A stretch of 9,882 nt of DNA from Actinomycetota bacterium (GCA_017882935.1 JADGOP010000054.1:1-9882); one strand, 5' to 3'; shown: positions 1 to 6,768, counted from the stretch's first letter. The notes: a model not told the origin generated them from the sequence alone. Translations and numbers: made by a program.

Positions 1-267
1 GACCCCCACCACGAAGATGCGGCGGTGGCCGTAGATGTCGCCGAGCCGCCCGCCGATGATCAGCAGGGTGGCGAAGGTGAGCGCGTAGCCGGTGATGACC
101 CACTCGAGCGTCGGCAGCGTGGTGTGGAAGTCACGCAGGATCGTGGGGATCGCCACGGTCAGCACGGTGTTGTCGAGCACCACGATGAACGCCGACAGGA
201 TGACGATGGCCAGCGTCAACCACCGCCGCGGGTCGGCCGCAGGATCGGCGGGGACGGCGGGTGGCAC
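1..267 (-). CDS. MFS transporter of the drug:H+ antiporter type (N-terminal part, cut by window edge)
   Basis: Only the first 89 residues are in the window; the rest lies left of base 1. After about 16 polar residues comes a hydrophobic helix (about residues 17-37) containing VVLDNTVLTVAIPTI. This is the TM1 pattern of the DHA2 (EmrB/QacA-like) drug-efflux branch, where a D in LDxTVxxVALP is typical. A second helix follows (WVITGYALTFATLLIIGG), then GRLGDIYGHRR, the MFS motif A loop between TM2 and TM3. The family exports drugs or other small molecules across the inner membrane using the proton gradient; the substrate here cannot be inferred. GTG at 267 is the first start compatible with the TM1 position, and no convincing SD precedes it. 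The gene lies 58 bases downstream of the protease gene on the same strand, so co-transcription is possible. Confidence 0.85.
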   Translation of the reverse strand, partial: MPPAVPADPAADPRRWLTLAIVILSAFIVVLDNTVLTVAIPTILRDFHTTLPTLEWVITGYALTFATLLIIGGRLGDIYGHRRIFVVGV

Positions 268-325
268 CCGGCAACCGTACCGAGGGGCCTTGTGGTTCCC
301 CCCGGCGGTTTCGCAGGTCGAGGGG

Positions 326-1471
326 CTAGTTGTTGGTGCCGGCGCGGAGCTTGGGCAGCTCGGCGCGGACGGTGTCGATGGAGATCGAGAAGCCGATGTT
401 CGACGCGGCCACGCTGCTGCTGCTCGTCGCCACCGCCGAGTTGATGCCCACGACCTCGCCCTGGGCGTTCACGAGCGGGCCGCCCGAGTTGCCGCTGCTG
501 ATGGCGGCGTCGGTCTGGATGAGGCCCGACAGGGTGCCGCCCTCGCTGGTCTGGATCGAGCGGTTGAGCGCCGACACGATGCCCTTGGTGACGGTGGGGC
601 CACCTTCGAGGGCCAGGGCGTTGCCGATGGCGACCACGTCGTCGCCCACCTGGAGGCTCGTCGAGTCGCCGAGCGTCGCCGCGGTGAGGCCCGAGGCCCC
701 GTCGAGCCGGAGCAGCGCCAGGTCGGCCGAGGTGTCGCTGCCGACCACGGTGGCGTCGTAGCTCCTGCGGTCGTTGGTGGTGACCTTGATCGACGTGGCG
801 CCCGAGATCACATGGGCGTTGGTCAGGACCTCGCCGCCCGACGTGATGATCACGCCGCTCCCGGCCGCGGTGCCGGAGCCGGCCTGGTCGCCGCCACCCC
901 AGCCACCGTCGGAGGTGCTCTGGATGGTGCTCACGATCGACACCACCGAGGGCTCGGTCTTCGCGGTCACCGCGGCGACGTCGAGCGAGCTGCCGGAGAA
1001 GGTGTCGCTGATGCGCTTCACCGTCACCTTCGAGGTCGTCACCTGGTGCTCCGACGCGGTGTGCCCGGCGAACCAGCCGCCGGCCGTCCCACCCACGAGG
1101 GCGAGCAGGGCCACCAGCACCATGGCGAGGCCGCCGCGCACGCGGCGCACCGCGCGCGAGCCCGGGGCCGGACCTGCTGCGGGGCGCGCCCCGGGGGTCG
1201 GGGGCCACGAGGGTGGGCCGGACGCCGCCGGTGGGTTCGGTGGACCCACCGGCGGGCCCGGCGGAGGAGCGCCCAGAGGGAAGGTGGGCGCTCCCGTGGG
1301 GGTGGCCGGGGCGGTTGCGGGCCCCGGCCACGAGCCGTGGTGCGGGGGCGCAGCCACGGGCGGCGACGATGCCGGGCGGTCCGCCCACCAGGCGGTGCTG
1401 GGGTCGTGCGGGGGTACCTGCTCGGCTCGTCGTCGCGGCTCCGGTGAGGGGAAGGGGGTCGGCGACTCCAT
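326..1471 (-). CDS. Membrane-anchored trypsin-like (HtrA/DegP-type) serine protease without PDZ domain
   Basis: This is a 381-residue protein if started at the ATG at 1471; an in-frame ATG at 1495 would add 8 residues, and neither has a clear SD. Residues 1-110 are Pro/Ala/Gly-rich and charged, probably a disordered cytoplasmic segment. Residues about 114-134 form one membrane helix (AMVLVALLALVGGTAGGWFAG), and the rest should face outside. The S1 protease domain covers about 170-378. The triad is visible as His220 (LTNAHV), Asp250 (TSADLALLRL) and Ser329 (SSGNSGGPL), with the oxyanion-loop motif intact, so it should be active. HtrA proteins degrade misfolded envelope proteins, usually with one or two C-terminal PDZ domains. 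Here the protein stops about 40 residues after Ser329, leaving no room for a PDZ. The reading frame stays open upstream to 2410, but that extension is a high-GC artefact antisense to the next gene. Confidence 0.93.
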   Translation of the reverse strand: MESPTPFPSPEPRRRAEQVPPHDPSTAWWADRPASSPPVAAPPHHGSWPGPATAPATPTGAPTFPLGAPPPGPPVGPPNPPAASGPPSWPPTPGARPAAGPAPGSRAVRRVRGGLAMVLVALLALVGGTAGGWFAGHTASEHQVTTSKVTVKRISDTFSGSSLDVAAVTAKTEPSVVSIVSTIQSTSDGGWGGGDQAGSGTAAGSGVIITSGGEVLTNAHVISGATSIKVTTNDRRSYDATVVGSDTSADLALLRLDGASGLTAATLGDSTSLQVGDDVVAIGNALALEGGPTVTKGIVSALNRSIQTSEGGTLSGLIQTDAAISSGNSGGPLVNAQGEVVGINSAVATSSSSVAASNIGFSISIDTVRAELPKLRAGTNN

Positions 1472-1651
1472 GACGCCAGCATGGGAGAGCCGCATCGGGG
1501 CGTGCTTGGGGTTCCCTGAAGGCTTCCTGGGAGCCGCCGCCCGAGTTGCCCGCGCAGGGGCCCTCCAGCCGTCCTGGTCGCCCGTCTTCTGCGAGACTCC
1601 CGCCGCGCCCGCGGACGTCCCCGAGCGGCGCAGCCGAGGAGGTCCAGTCAC
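1472..1651. other. Divergent intergenic region between protease and lipocalin-like genes
   Basis: This 180-base spacer lies between two divergent genes and should hold both promoters. I see no convincing -35/-10 pair for either gene. The only clear signal is the Shine-Dalgarno for the rightward gene, preceded by the small stem CGGC-GCA-GCCG at 1626-1636. Confidence 0.6.
1638..1642 (+). promoter_or_regulatory. Shine-Dalgarno GGAGG deciding the GTG start at 1652
   Basis: GGAGG sits 9 bases before the GTG at 1652 and is part of a longer GAGGAGG run (1636-1642). It is one of only two strong SD sequences in the window and fixes the start of the lipocalin-like gene. Confidence 0.75.
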
Positions 1652-2755
1652 GTGCTCACCCCGTTCGACGAGTACCCCATCCACCAGACAGCCGTGCCGG
1701 TCGCGCAGGTCGGCGACGGTCACCCCGATGCCTACGACCGGTTCTGGTTCAACGGGTACCGCGACGACCTCTACTTCGGCATCGCCATGGCCCGCTACCC
1801 GAACCGGGGCATCCTCGACGCGGCGTTCAGCGTGCTGCACGACGGCGTCCAGCGCTCGGTGTTCGCCTCGGGTCGGGCGCCGCTCGACCCCACGGTCACC
1901 ACCATCGGGCCCATCTCGATCAACATCACCGACCCGCTCCGCGTGAACACCGTCATCGTCGACGCGCCCGAGCAGGACCTCACCGCCGAGCTCACCTACA
2001 CCACCCGCACCGCAGTGGTCGAGGAGCCCCGCCAGACCATGTACGACGGGCCCCGGCTCGTGATGGACGCCACGCGCCTCACGCAGATGGGCACCTGGAC
2101 CGGCACCATCACCACGGGCGGCACCACCATCGACGTGGGCGCCGCCACCACCCGTGGCACCAAGGACCGCTCGTGGGGCATCCGCCCGGTGGGCCAGCCC
2201 GCGCCCGCCGCACCCGCCCAGCGCGCCCCGCAGATCTTCTTCCTCTGGGCGCCACTGCAGTTCGACGACGAGTGCGTGCACCTGCTCGTGTTCGAGGAGC
2301 CCGACGGCACACGCTGGGCCGAGAGCGCCCTCCGGGTGCCGGTGCTCGCGCCCGGTGACCCCCTGTTCGGGCCCGGCACGGGGGGCTCCCCGCTCGGCCG
2401 GGTCGAGCACGCGGTGCGCTGGGAGCCGGGGCTGCGCCGGTCGCGCGGCGCCACCTGGTCACTGCCCGACGGCAGCACCATCGAGCTCGAGCCGCTGCTC
2501 ACCTTCCGCATGCGCGGCATCGGCTACCTGCACCCCGAGTGGGGTCACGGGCTGTGGCAGGGGGAGCTGGCCGTGCACGGCGAGGCCCCCCTCGCCGCCG
2601 ACCTCGACACCCTCGACCCGTCGTGCGTGCACGTGCAGCAGGTCATGCGCGCCACGTGGGGCGACAAGGTGGGGCTCGGGGTCATGGAGCAGCTGGCCTT
2701 CGGCCCTCACCACCCGAGCGGCCTCGACGGCCTCCTCGACGGCTACGCCGGCTGA
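1652..2755 (+). CDS. CrtC/AttH-like (two-lipocalin, DUF7064/DUF7065-type) protein of unknown function
   Basis: This is a 367-residue soluble protein with no signal peptide or membrane helix, starting at GTG with a good GGAGG. The N-terminal half has DAYDRFWFNGYRDDLYFGIA, then a run of beta-strand-like alternating segments. The middle has TRGTKDRSWGIRPVG, resembling the RDhSWGxR signature of bacterial proteins built from two lipocalin-like barrels (the CrtC/AttH superfamily, often annotated DUF7064/DUF7065 in actinomycetes). The C-terminal half has another strand-rich block (SLPDGSTIELEPLLTFRMRGIGYLHPEWGHG). Relatives include carotenoid hydratases and Diels-Alderase-like proteins, but most actinomycete members have no known substrate, so I assign no reaction. 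The gene stands alone, divergent from the protease and convergent with the aldo/keto reductase (16 bases between stops). The family call rests on motif memory and overall pattern. Confidence 0.75.
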   Translation: MLTPFDEYPIHQTAVPVAQVGDGHPDAYDRFWFNGYRDDLYFGIAMARYPNRGILDAAFSVLHDGVQRSVFASGRAPLDPTVTTIGPISINITDPLRVNTVIVDAPEQDLTAELTYTTRTAVVEEPRQTMYDGPRLVMDATRLTQMGTWTGTITTGGTTIDVGAATTRGTKDRSWGIRPVGQPAPAAPAQRAPQIFFLWAPLQFDDECVHLLVFEEPDGTRWAESALRVPVLAPGDPLFGPGTGGSPLGRVEHAVRWEPGLRRSRGATWSLPDGSTIELEPLLTFRMRGIGYLHPEWGHGLWQGELAVHGEAPLAADLDTLDPSCVHVQQVMRATWGDKVGLGVMEQLAFGPHHPSGLDGLLDGYAG

Positions 2756-2771
2756 CCCACGCAACGGCGAG

Positions 2772-3638
2772 TCAGGCCGCGGCGTCGAGGGTGGCGAACT
2801 GGGCGTCGGAGAGCGTGACGGTGGCGGCCGCGCAGTTCTCCTCGACGTGGGCCACCGACGACGTGCCGGGGATCGGCAGCATCACGGGCGAGCGGTGCAG
2901 CAGCCACGCCAGCGCGACCTGGCCGGCGCTCGCGCCCACGGTCTCGGCCACCTCGGCCACCGCGCCGCCGGGCTCGACGAGCCGCCCACTGGCCAGCGGG
3001 AACCAGGGGATGAAGCCGATGCCCTCGGCCTCGCAGTGCACCAGCACCTCCTCCGACTGGCGGTTGCCCACGTTGTAGAGGTTCTGCACGGTGGCCACCG
3101 GCAGCACCTTGCGGGCGGCCTCGATGTCGGCGACCGACACCTCCGAGAGGCCGAACTGGTCGATCTTGCCCTCGTCCTGCAGCTCCTTGAAGAGGCCGAA
3201 CTGCTCCTCGGCGGGCACCTTGGGGTCGATGCGGTGCAGCTGGAAGAGGTCGATGCGCTCGAGGCCGAGGCGACGGAGGCTCATCTCGCACTCCTGGCGC
3301 AGATACTCCGGACGGCCCACCGGGGGCCACACGCCGGGACCGGTGCGGGTCAGCCCCGCCTTGGTGGCGACGAGCACGTGGTCGTAGGGGTGCAGCGCCT
3401 CGCGGATGAGCTCCTCGCTGACGTAGGGCCCGTACGAGTCGGCGGTGTCGATGAAGTCGACGCCCAGATCGACGGCGCGGCGCAGGACGCGGATGGCCTC
3501 GTCGTGGTCGCGCGGCGGCCCCCAGATGCCGGGGCCGGTGAGCTGCATGGCGCCGTAGCCGAGCCGGTGCACCGTGTGCCCCCCGAACGTGAACGTGCCG
3601 CTGGCGGCGATGGGCTTGTCAGTGTCGGTCGGAGACAT
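2772..3638 (-). CDS. Aldo/keto reductase
   Basis: This 288-residue cytoplasmic protein has the usual length of a single-domain aldo/keto reductase, a TIM-barrel NADPH-dependent enzyme interconverting aldehydes or ketones and alcohols. The AKR catalytic tetrad is complete: Asp64 and Tyr69 in FIDTADSYG, Lys93 in VATKAGL, and His135 in LFQLHRID. The C-terminal cofactor-binding segment [18 protein letters not shown] (phosphate-binding loop type IPGTSS) is also present. The overall pattern ([16 protein letters not shown] near the start) matches the oxidoreductase group often annotated as pyridoxal reductase-like or general AKR, but the substrate cannot be read from the sequence. The start at 3638 is supported by GGGAG six bases upstream. 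It is divergent from the hydrolase gene and convergent with the lipocalin-like gene. Confidence 0.93.
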   Translation of the reverse strand: MSPTDTDKPIAASGTFTFGGHTVHRLGYGAMQLTGPGIWGPPRDHDEAIRVLRRAVDLGVDFIDTADSYGPYVSEELIREALHPYDHVLVATKAGLTRTGPGVWPPVGRPEYLRQECEMSLRRLGLERIDLFQLHRIDPKVPAEEQFGLFKELQDEGKIDQFGLSEVSVADIEAARKVLPVATVQNLYNVGNRQSEEVLVHCEAEGIGFIPWFPLASGRLVEPGGAVAEVAETVGASAGQVALAWLLHRSPVMLPIPGTSSVAHVEENCAAATVTLSDAQFATLDAAA

Positions 3639-3677
3639 GGTGCGCTCCCGGAGGCGGTGCAGTGGCAGGACGGGTGC

Positions 3678-3683
3678 ACCCTA
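3678..3683 (-). promoter_or_regulatory. Candidate -10 hexamer for the aldo/keto reductase gene
   Basis: TAGGGT on the minus strand fits the actinobacterial TANNNT -10 pattern. It would place transcription start near 3671, giving a leader of about 33 bases that includes the GGGAG ribosome site. No clear -35 accompanies it, and no footprint supports it, so this is an inference from pattern alone. Confidence 0.35.
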
Positions 3684-3758
3684 CGGAGCTTCGCCCGCCG
3701 CGCCACCTCCCCGGGCGGCCCGGGAGCCGGCATGAACGGGACCGGCCGGACGTTGGGC

Positions 3759-3764
3759 AAGACT
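3759..3764 (+). promoter_or_regulatory. Candidate -10 hexamer (AAGACT) for a leaderless start of the hydrolase gene
   Basis: The GTG at 3772 has no SD. AAGACT, with A at position 2 and T at position 6 of the TANNNT pattern, ends exactly 7 bases before it. That is the distance expected if transcription begins at the start codon. It is weak alone; the same spacing recurs at other starts in this window. Confidence 0.3.
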
Positions 3765-3771
3765 CGATGCC

Positions 3772-4569
3772 GTGCCCGCCTTCACCCACGACGGCCTGCG
3801 CCTCTGGTACTCCGAGCGCGGCGACCCGGACGGACCTCCGTTGGTGCTGCTGCACGGGTTGTTCTTCTCACGGCGCATGTACGAGCGGCTGGCCCAACAG
3901 CTGCCCGACCACCGCTGCCTGATGCTCGACCTGCGCGGCCACGGCAAGTCGAGCCGCCCGCGCAGGCCCGCCGCCTACCGCTGGAACGAGCTGGCCGGCG
4001 ACGTGCTGGCGCTGCTCGACCACCTGGGCATCGAGCGCGCGGTCATCGGCGGCCTGTCGCTCGGCGCCAACGTGGCCCTGGTGGTGGCCGTGGCCCACCC
4101 CGAGCGCACCAGGGGCCTCATCATCGAGATGCCGGTCCTCGACCACAGCCGGCGCACGGCGTACCGGGCGTTCCGGCCGCTGCGGTGCGTGCTGTCGGCG
4201 TCGCGTGCCGTTCTGGCGCCGCTCACCCACCAGGTGCGCCACCTCCCGGTTCCCGGGCGGTGGCCCGAGGTGGCCGCGGCCCGCGCCCTCCTCGGGGTGC
4301 AGCCCGAAGCGGGCGCCGCGCTCCTCGAGGGCCTGCTCACCGACGTCGACCCGCCGCACGACGAGGCCACGCTCGGTGGCATCACCGTCCCCACGCTCGT
4401 CATCGGCCACCACCTCGACGGGCTGCACGCGCTCGACGACGCCCGCCACGTGGCCCGCAGCGTCCCCGGCGCCGAGCTGGTGAGCGTCGTCACCATCGCC
4501 GACCTGCGACTTCGGGCCAAGCGCTACGCCCAGATCGTCGACCAGTTCCTCGCGCGCAACCAGCTCTGA
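3772..4569 (+). CDS. Alpha/beta-hydrolase fold protein lacking a recognisable catalytic histidine
   Basis: This 265-residue protein has the usual length of a single-domain alpha/beta-hydrolase (esterases, lipases, lactonases, haloperoxidase-like enzymes). Visible elements are the oxyanion HG at residues 28-29 (LVLLHGL), MLDLRGHGKSSRP at about 51-63, the nucleophile elbow GLSLG with Ser96, and the acid loop IGHHLDG with Asp216. The catalytic His normally sits in a GH motif about 20 residues before the final helix ends. At that place the sequence reads TIADLRLRAKRYAQIVDQFL, with Ile242 where His is expected and no His nearby. The protein is therefore either non-hydrolytic, works by another mechanism, or has moved the His. 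GTG at 3772 is chosen because the domain starts at once (VPAFTHDGLRLWYSERG). The dehydrogenase gene follows after 37 bases on the same strand. Confidence 0.88.
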   Translation: MPAFTHDGLRLWYSERGDPDGPPLVLLHGLFFSRRMYERLAQQLPDHRCLMLDLRGHGKSSRPRRPAAYRWNELAGDVLALLDHLGIERAVIGGLSLGANVALVVAVAHPERTRGLIIEMPVLDHSRRTAYRAFRPLRCVLSASRAVLAPLTHQVRHLPVPGRWPEVAAARALLGVQPEAGAALLEGLLTDVDPPHDEATLGGITVPTLVIGHHLDGLHALDDARHVARSVPGAELVSVVTIADLRLRAKRYAQIVDQFLARNQL

Positions 4570-4593
4570 TCAGCCCGCGATCCCCGGGTGCGG

Positions 4594-4599
4594 CAGGAT
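4594..4599 (+). promoter_or_regulatory. Candidate -10 hexamer (CAGGAT) overlapping a weak SD before the dehydrogenase
   Basis: CAGGAT ends 7 bases before the ATG at 4607, the leaderless spacing. The embedded AGGA (4595-4598) could instead act as a weak Shine-Dalgarno at 8 bases. The two readings exclude each other for one transcript, and the sequence does not decide between them. Confidence 0.3.
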
Positions 4600-4606
4600 G
4601 CGGGGC

Positions 4607-5413
4607 ATGACGCGCTTCACCGGCCGGGTCGCCTTCATCACCGGGGTCGCCCGGGGTCAGGGGCGCGAGCACGCGGTGCGCCTCGCGGCCGAGGGAGCCT
4701 CCATCATCGGGCTCGACTCGTGTGCCCCACCGGCGACGACCACCTACGAGCCGGCCACCGAGGCCGACCTCGCCGCCACGGTGGCGGCGGTCGAGGAGGC
4801 GGGCGGGCAGATGGTGGGCCGCGTGGCCGACGTGCGCGACGCCGCGGCGGTGCAGGCGGTCGTCGACGAGGGCATCGCCACGTTGGGCCGGCTCGACCAC
4901 GTCATCGCCAACGCCGCGGTGTGCAGCTACGGCCGTCTCTGGGAGCTCACCCCCGAGCAGTGGACCGAGACCGTCGACGTGAACCTCACGGGCGTCTGGC
5001 ACACCCTCCGGGCCACCGTCCCCACCCTCATCGAGCAGGGTCGGGGCGGCTCGATCGTGATCACCAGCTCCGGCGCGGGCCTCAAGGGCCTGCCCCTGCT
5101 CGGACACTACGGCGCCACCAAGTGGGCGGTCACCGGCATGGCGCGCAGCCTGGCGAACGAGGTCGGCGAGCACTCCATCCGGGTGAACACGGTGCACCCC
5201 ACGGCGGTCCGCACACCCATGGGCGACGATCCCGGGCTGCGCGCGGTCCTGGGCGCGCACGCGCACCTCACCCGCTCGTTCGGCAACATGCTCCCCACCG
5301 GCAAGATCGATGCCTCCGACGTGAGCGACGCGGTGCTCTGGCTGCTGTCCGACGAGGCCCGGTGGGTCACGGGTGCGGCGATCCCGGTCGACGCGGGCGC
5401 CTCGCAGGTCTGA
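4607..5413 (+). CDS. Mycofactocin-type short-chain dehydrogenase/reductase
   Basis: This is a 268-residue Rossmann-fold oxidoreductase. The NAD-binding motif is TGVARGQGREHAVRLAAEG (from residue 12), and the GQGR variant followed by xHAVRLA is typical of the mycofactocin-associated SDR subfamily (TIGR03971; carveol dehydrogenase-like). After beta-2 (IIGLD, about 33-37) comes the extended, Pro/Thr-rich loop characteristic of this subfamily, then VADVRD and ANAAV. The catalytic set Asn126, Ser155, Tyr168 and Lys172 (YGATK) is complete. In known members the nicotinamide cofactor is held tightly and re-oxidised by the peptide-derived redox carrier mycofactocin, so the genome should encode mft genes elsewhere. 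Substrates are usually alcohols; this one is unknown. An in-frame ATG at 4598 would add three residues; 4607 has the better upstream context. Confidence 0.93.
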   Translation: MTRFTGRVAFITGVARGQGREHAVRLAAEGASIIGLDSCAPPATTTYEPATEADLAATVAAVEEAGGQMVGRVADVRDAAAVQAVVDEGIATLGRLDHVIANAAVCSYGRLWELTPEQWTETVDVNLTGVWHTLRATVPTLIEQGRGGSIVITSSGAGLKGLPLLGHYGATKWAVTGMARSLANEVGEHSIRVNTVHPTAVRTPMGDDPGLRAVLGAHAHLTRSFGNMLPTGKIDASDVSDAVLWLLSDEARWVTGAAIPVDAGASQV

Positions 5414-5469
5414 TCCGCCCGAACCGCACCCAACCTGCCGACCACAGCGCATCGCGGACGGCAGCGCCC

Positions 5470-5475
5470 TAGCCT
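5470..5475 (+). promoter_or_regulatory. Candidate -10 hexamer (TAGCCT) for the leader ORF and ligase-like gene
   Basis: TAGCCT matches TANNNT and ends 6 bases before a GTG at 5482, which fits a leaderless transcript. It lies in the 130-base gap between the dehydrogenase and the ligase-like gene and is the best promoter-like match there. No clear -35 is visible. Confidence 0.4.
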
Positions 5476-5481
5476 TGCCGT

Positions 5482-5547
5482 GTGAGCACCCGCTGCTCGG
5501 GCCGTCGTGCCCTACGCACGGGTTCGGCGCAGCGAGCAGGCCCATGA
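5482..5547 (+). CDS. Possible 21-residue leader ORF overlapping the ligase-like start (ATGA)
   Basis: GTG at 5482 opens a 21-codon frame, Arg/Ser/Gly-rich with one Cys, ending at TGA 5545-5547. The TGA overlaps the ATG at 5544 as ATGA, the usual geometry for translational coupling. A TAGCCT hexamer 6 bases upstream supports transcription starting at this GTG. I recognise no family. It may be a translated leader or a chance frame. Alternatively, it could be the original N-terminus of the ligase-like gene separated by a frameshift. Confidence 0.3.
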   Translation: MSTRCSGRRALRTGSAQRAGP

Positions 5548-6653
5548 ACCCGTCGGCCACACCTCTGGGCGTCCGCGCCGAGGAAGCGGCACCGGAGCCC
5601 CCACCGCGGGTCCTCCCGCCGATGGAGCCCGTCGAGGGCGACCCGCCGAAGACCGGCGACCGGCGCTGGGCGTACCAGCCGCGGTTCTCGGGCCAACGGG
5701 TGACGGTGCACCTGCACGGCGCGCCGACCGCGCTCAACGTGTGGCCTGCGATCCGCCTCGTGGCGCCCGACGGGCTCGACCTCACCAGCCGCTTCCCCGA
5801 GTTCGCCCCGCTCGCCGTCGACCGGCCCCGGCGCCCCCGGATCCTCGACGGCATCATCATCGTCACCGCCGACATCACCCGGGGCGCGCGGACCACCGAC
5901 GAGACCACCATCGACCTGCGTGGCCCGCGGCCCACCCGTGAGGTGCAGGTGGCCAACCCCGGGGGCCTCGAGTACCGCCTGGCGGCCAGCGGCGCGGCCG
6001 ACGCCGCCAACCGGGCCCTGGCGCTGCGCGCCCGTCTCCTGCTGGTCGACATCGTGCACGTCGCGGGGCGCCGGGTCGGCGACCTGCCCTACGTCACCCG
6101 CCGCAGCCTGATCGACTCGGAGATCGCCGCTGCCCCCGATGGCAGGCTGTGGCAGGTCCCGCCCGACCACCTCGACGTGGGCGAGGCGCTGTCGGATGCC
6201 ATCGCCTCGTGGGGGGTCACGTCGCTGGTGGCGAAGCGCCTCGACGGCCGCTACTTCCCCGGCCTCCGCAGCCCCGGCTGGAGCCGCCTCGACTTCCCCT
6301 TCCGTGACCAGCTGGTGGTGGCGGGCTGGCTGCGGGCGCCACGTGGGGGCCACCTCGACGGCCTCGTGCTGGCCCGCCCCGAGCCCGACGGCACGCTGCG
6401 GTGGGCGGGCATCGCCACCCAGGGCCTGACGCTCTCGCTGCGCACCGACCTGGGCCGTCACCTCGGTCGCCTCGTCACCGACCGGCCCACGCTGACCGCC
6501 CGCCCCGACCGGCGCAGCATGCCGAGGCGGGTGCGCTGGATCAAGCCCGACCTGCACGTCGACGTGGCGGCACGGGCGGCGCGCGACGACGGGGTGCTCG
6601 AGGGCATCGTGCTGTTGGGCCTGACCCTCCGACCGCCGCACGACCCCAACTAG
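5544..6653 (+). CDS. ATP-dependent DNA ligase-like protein with degenerate catalytic motifs (probable pseudoenzyme)
   Basis: This 369-residue protein has the length and order of a LigD/LigC-type ligase: adenylation domain about 24-250, then an OB-fold-like C-terminal domain about 251-362. The entry LPPMEP (25-30), DLTSRFPEFAPL (79-90), LPYVTRRSLI (181-190), VAKRLDGRYFPGLRSPGW (229-246) and VRWIKPDL (330-337) all align with ligase conserved blocks. The catalytic residues do not. Motif I, normally EPKWDGxR, reads QPRFSGQR, so the AMP-accepting Lys is Arg47 and the Asp is Ser49. DGE reads DGI (Ile104). The EG before VAK reads TS (226-227), leaving Lys231. The final WxKxK reads WSRLD. Such a protein should not adenylate itself but could still bind nucleic acid or nucleotide. 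The frame is intact with no stops, so it looks maintained rather than dead. ATG at 5544 is chosen by domain start; only a weak AGCAGG precedes it. Confidence 0.82.
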   Translation: MNPSATPLGVRAEEAAPEPPPRVLPPMEPVEGDPPKTGDRRWAYQPRFSGQRVTVHLHGAPTALNVWPAIRLVAPDGLDLTSRFPEFAPLAVDRPRRPRILDGIIIVTADITRGARTTDETTIDLRGPRPTREVQVANPGGLEYRLAASGAADAANRALALRARLLLVDIVHVAGRRVGDLPYVTRRSLIDSEIAAAPDGRLWQVPPDHLDVGEALSDAIASWGVTSLVAKRLDGRYFPGLRSPGWSRLDFPFRDQLVVAGWLRAPRGGHLDGLVLARPEPDGTLRWAGIATQGLTLSLRTDLGRHLGRLVTDRPTLTARPDRRSMPRRVRWIKPDLHVDVAARAARDDGVLEGIVLLGLTLRPPHDPN

Positions 6654-6705
6654 GATTCGGTCCTGCCGGCTGGTGGGAGGCAGAGCCGAGGGAGGCTGGG
6701 CGCGT

Positions 6706-6731
6706 GTTTGGCGACAGATACGAATGGGTAT
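6706..6731 (+). promoter_or_regulatory. SigB/SigF-type stress promoter, GTTT-N16-GGGTAT
   Basis: GTTT (6706-6709), a 16-base spacer and GGGTAT (6726-6731) match the promoter type read by B. subtilis SigB and by mycobacterial SigF and Streptomyces SigB (GTTT, 14-17 bases, GGGTA). It is the only GGGTAT in the window and lies just upstream of the module that encodes a sigma factor of this same family. Transcription would start near 6738, downstream of the ATG at 6724, so that ATG cannot be the start on this transcript. Confidence 0.75.
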
Positions 6732-6761
6732 CTCCTCTGGTGTGCTGCCGATCGCGCAGAC

Positions 6762-6768
6762 GGAGGAG
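6762..6768 (+). promoter_or_regulatory. Shine-Dalgarno GGAGGAG deciding the start of the first module gene
   Basis: GGAGGAG lies 3-5 bases before TTG 6772 and 9-11 bases before GTG 6778. With the stress promoter placing transcription start near 6738, it leaves these two codons as the only sensible starts. Confidence 0.65.

Noticed and set aside
1472..2410. N-terminal extension of the protease frame back to 2410
   Set aside because: It is antisense to the lipocalin-like gene, which has a strong SD and clear protein pattern; the extension resembles no protein.
3702..3731. GC-rich inverted sequence around CCCGGGCGGCCCGGG between the reductase and hydrolase genes
   Set aside because: The arms are imperfect and mostly self-complementary CCCGGG words; in DNA this GC-rich it is not convincing as terminator or operator.
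4490..6052. Long minus-strand open frame (520 codons) opposite the dehydrogenase and ligase-like genes
   Set aside because: It is antisense to recognised genes, low in recognisable motifs and rich in Arg/Gly/Ala as expected of a shadow frame in GC-rich DNA.
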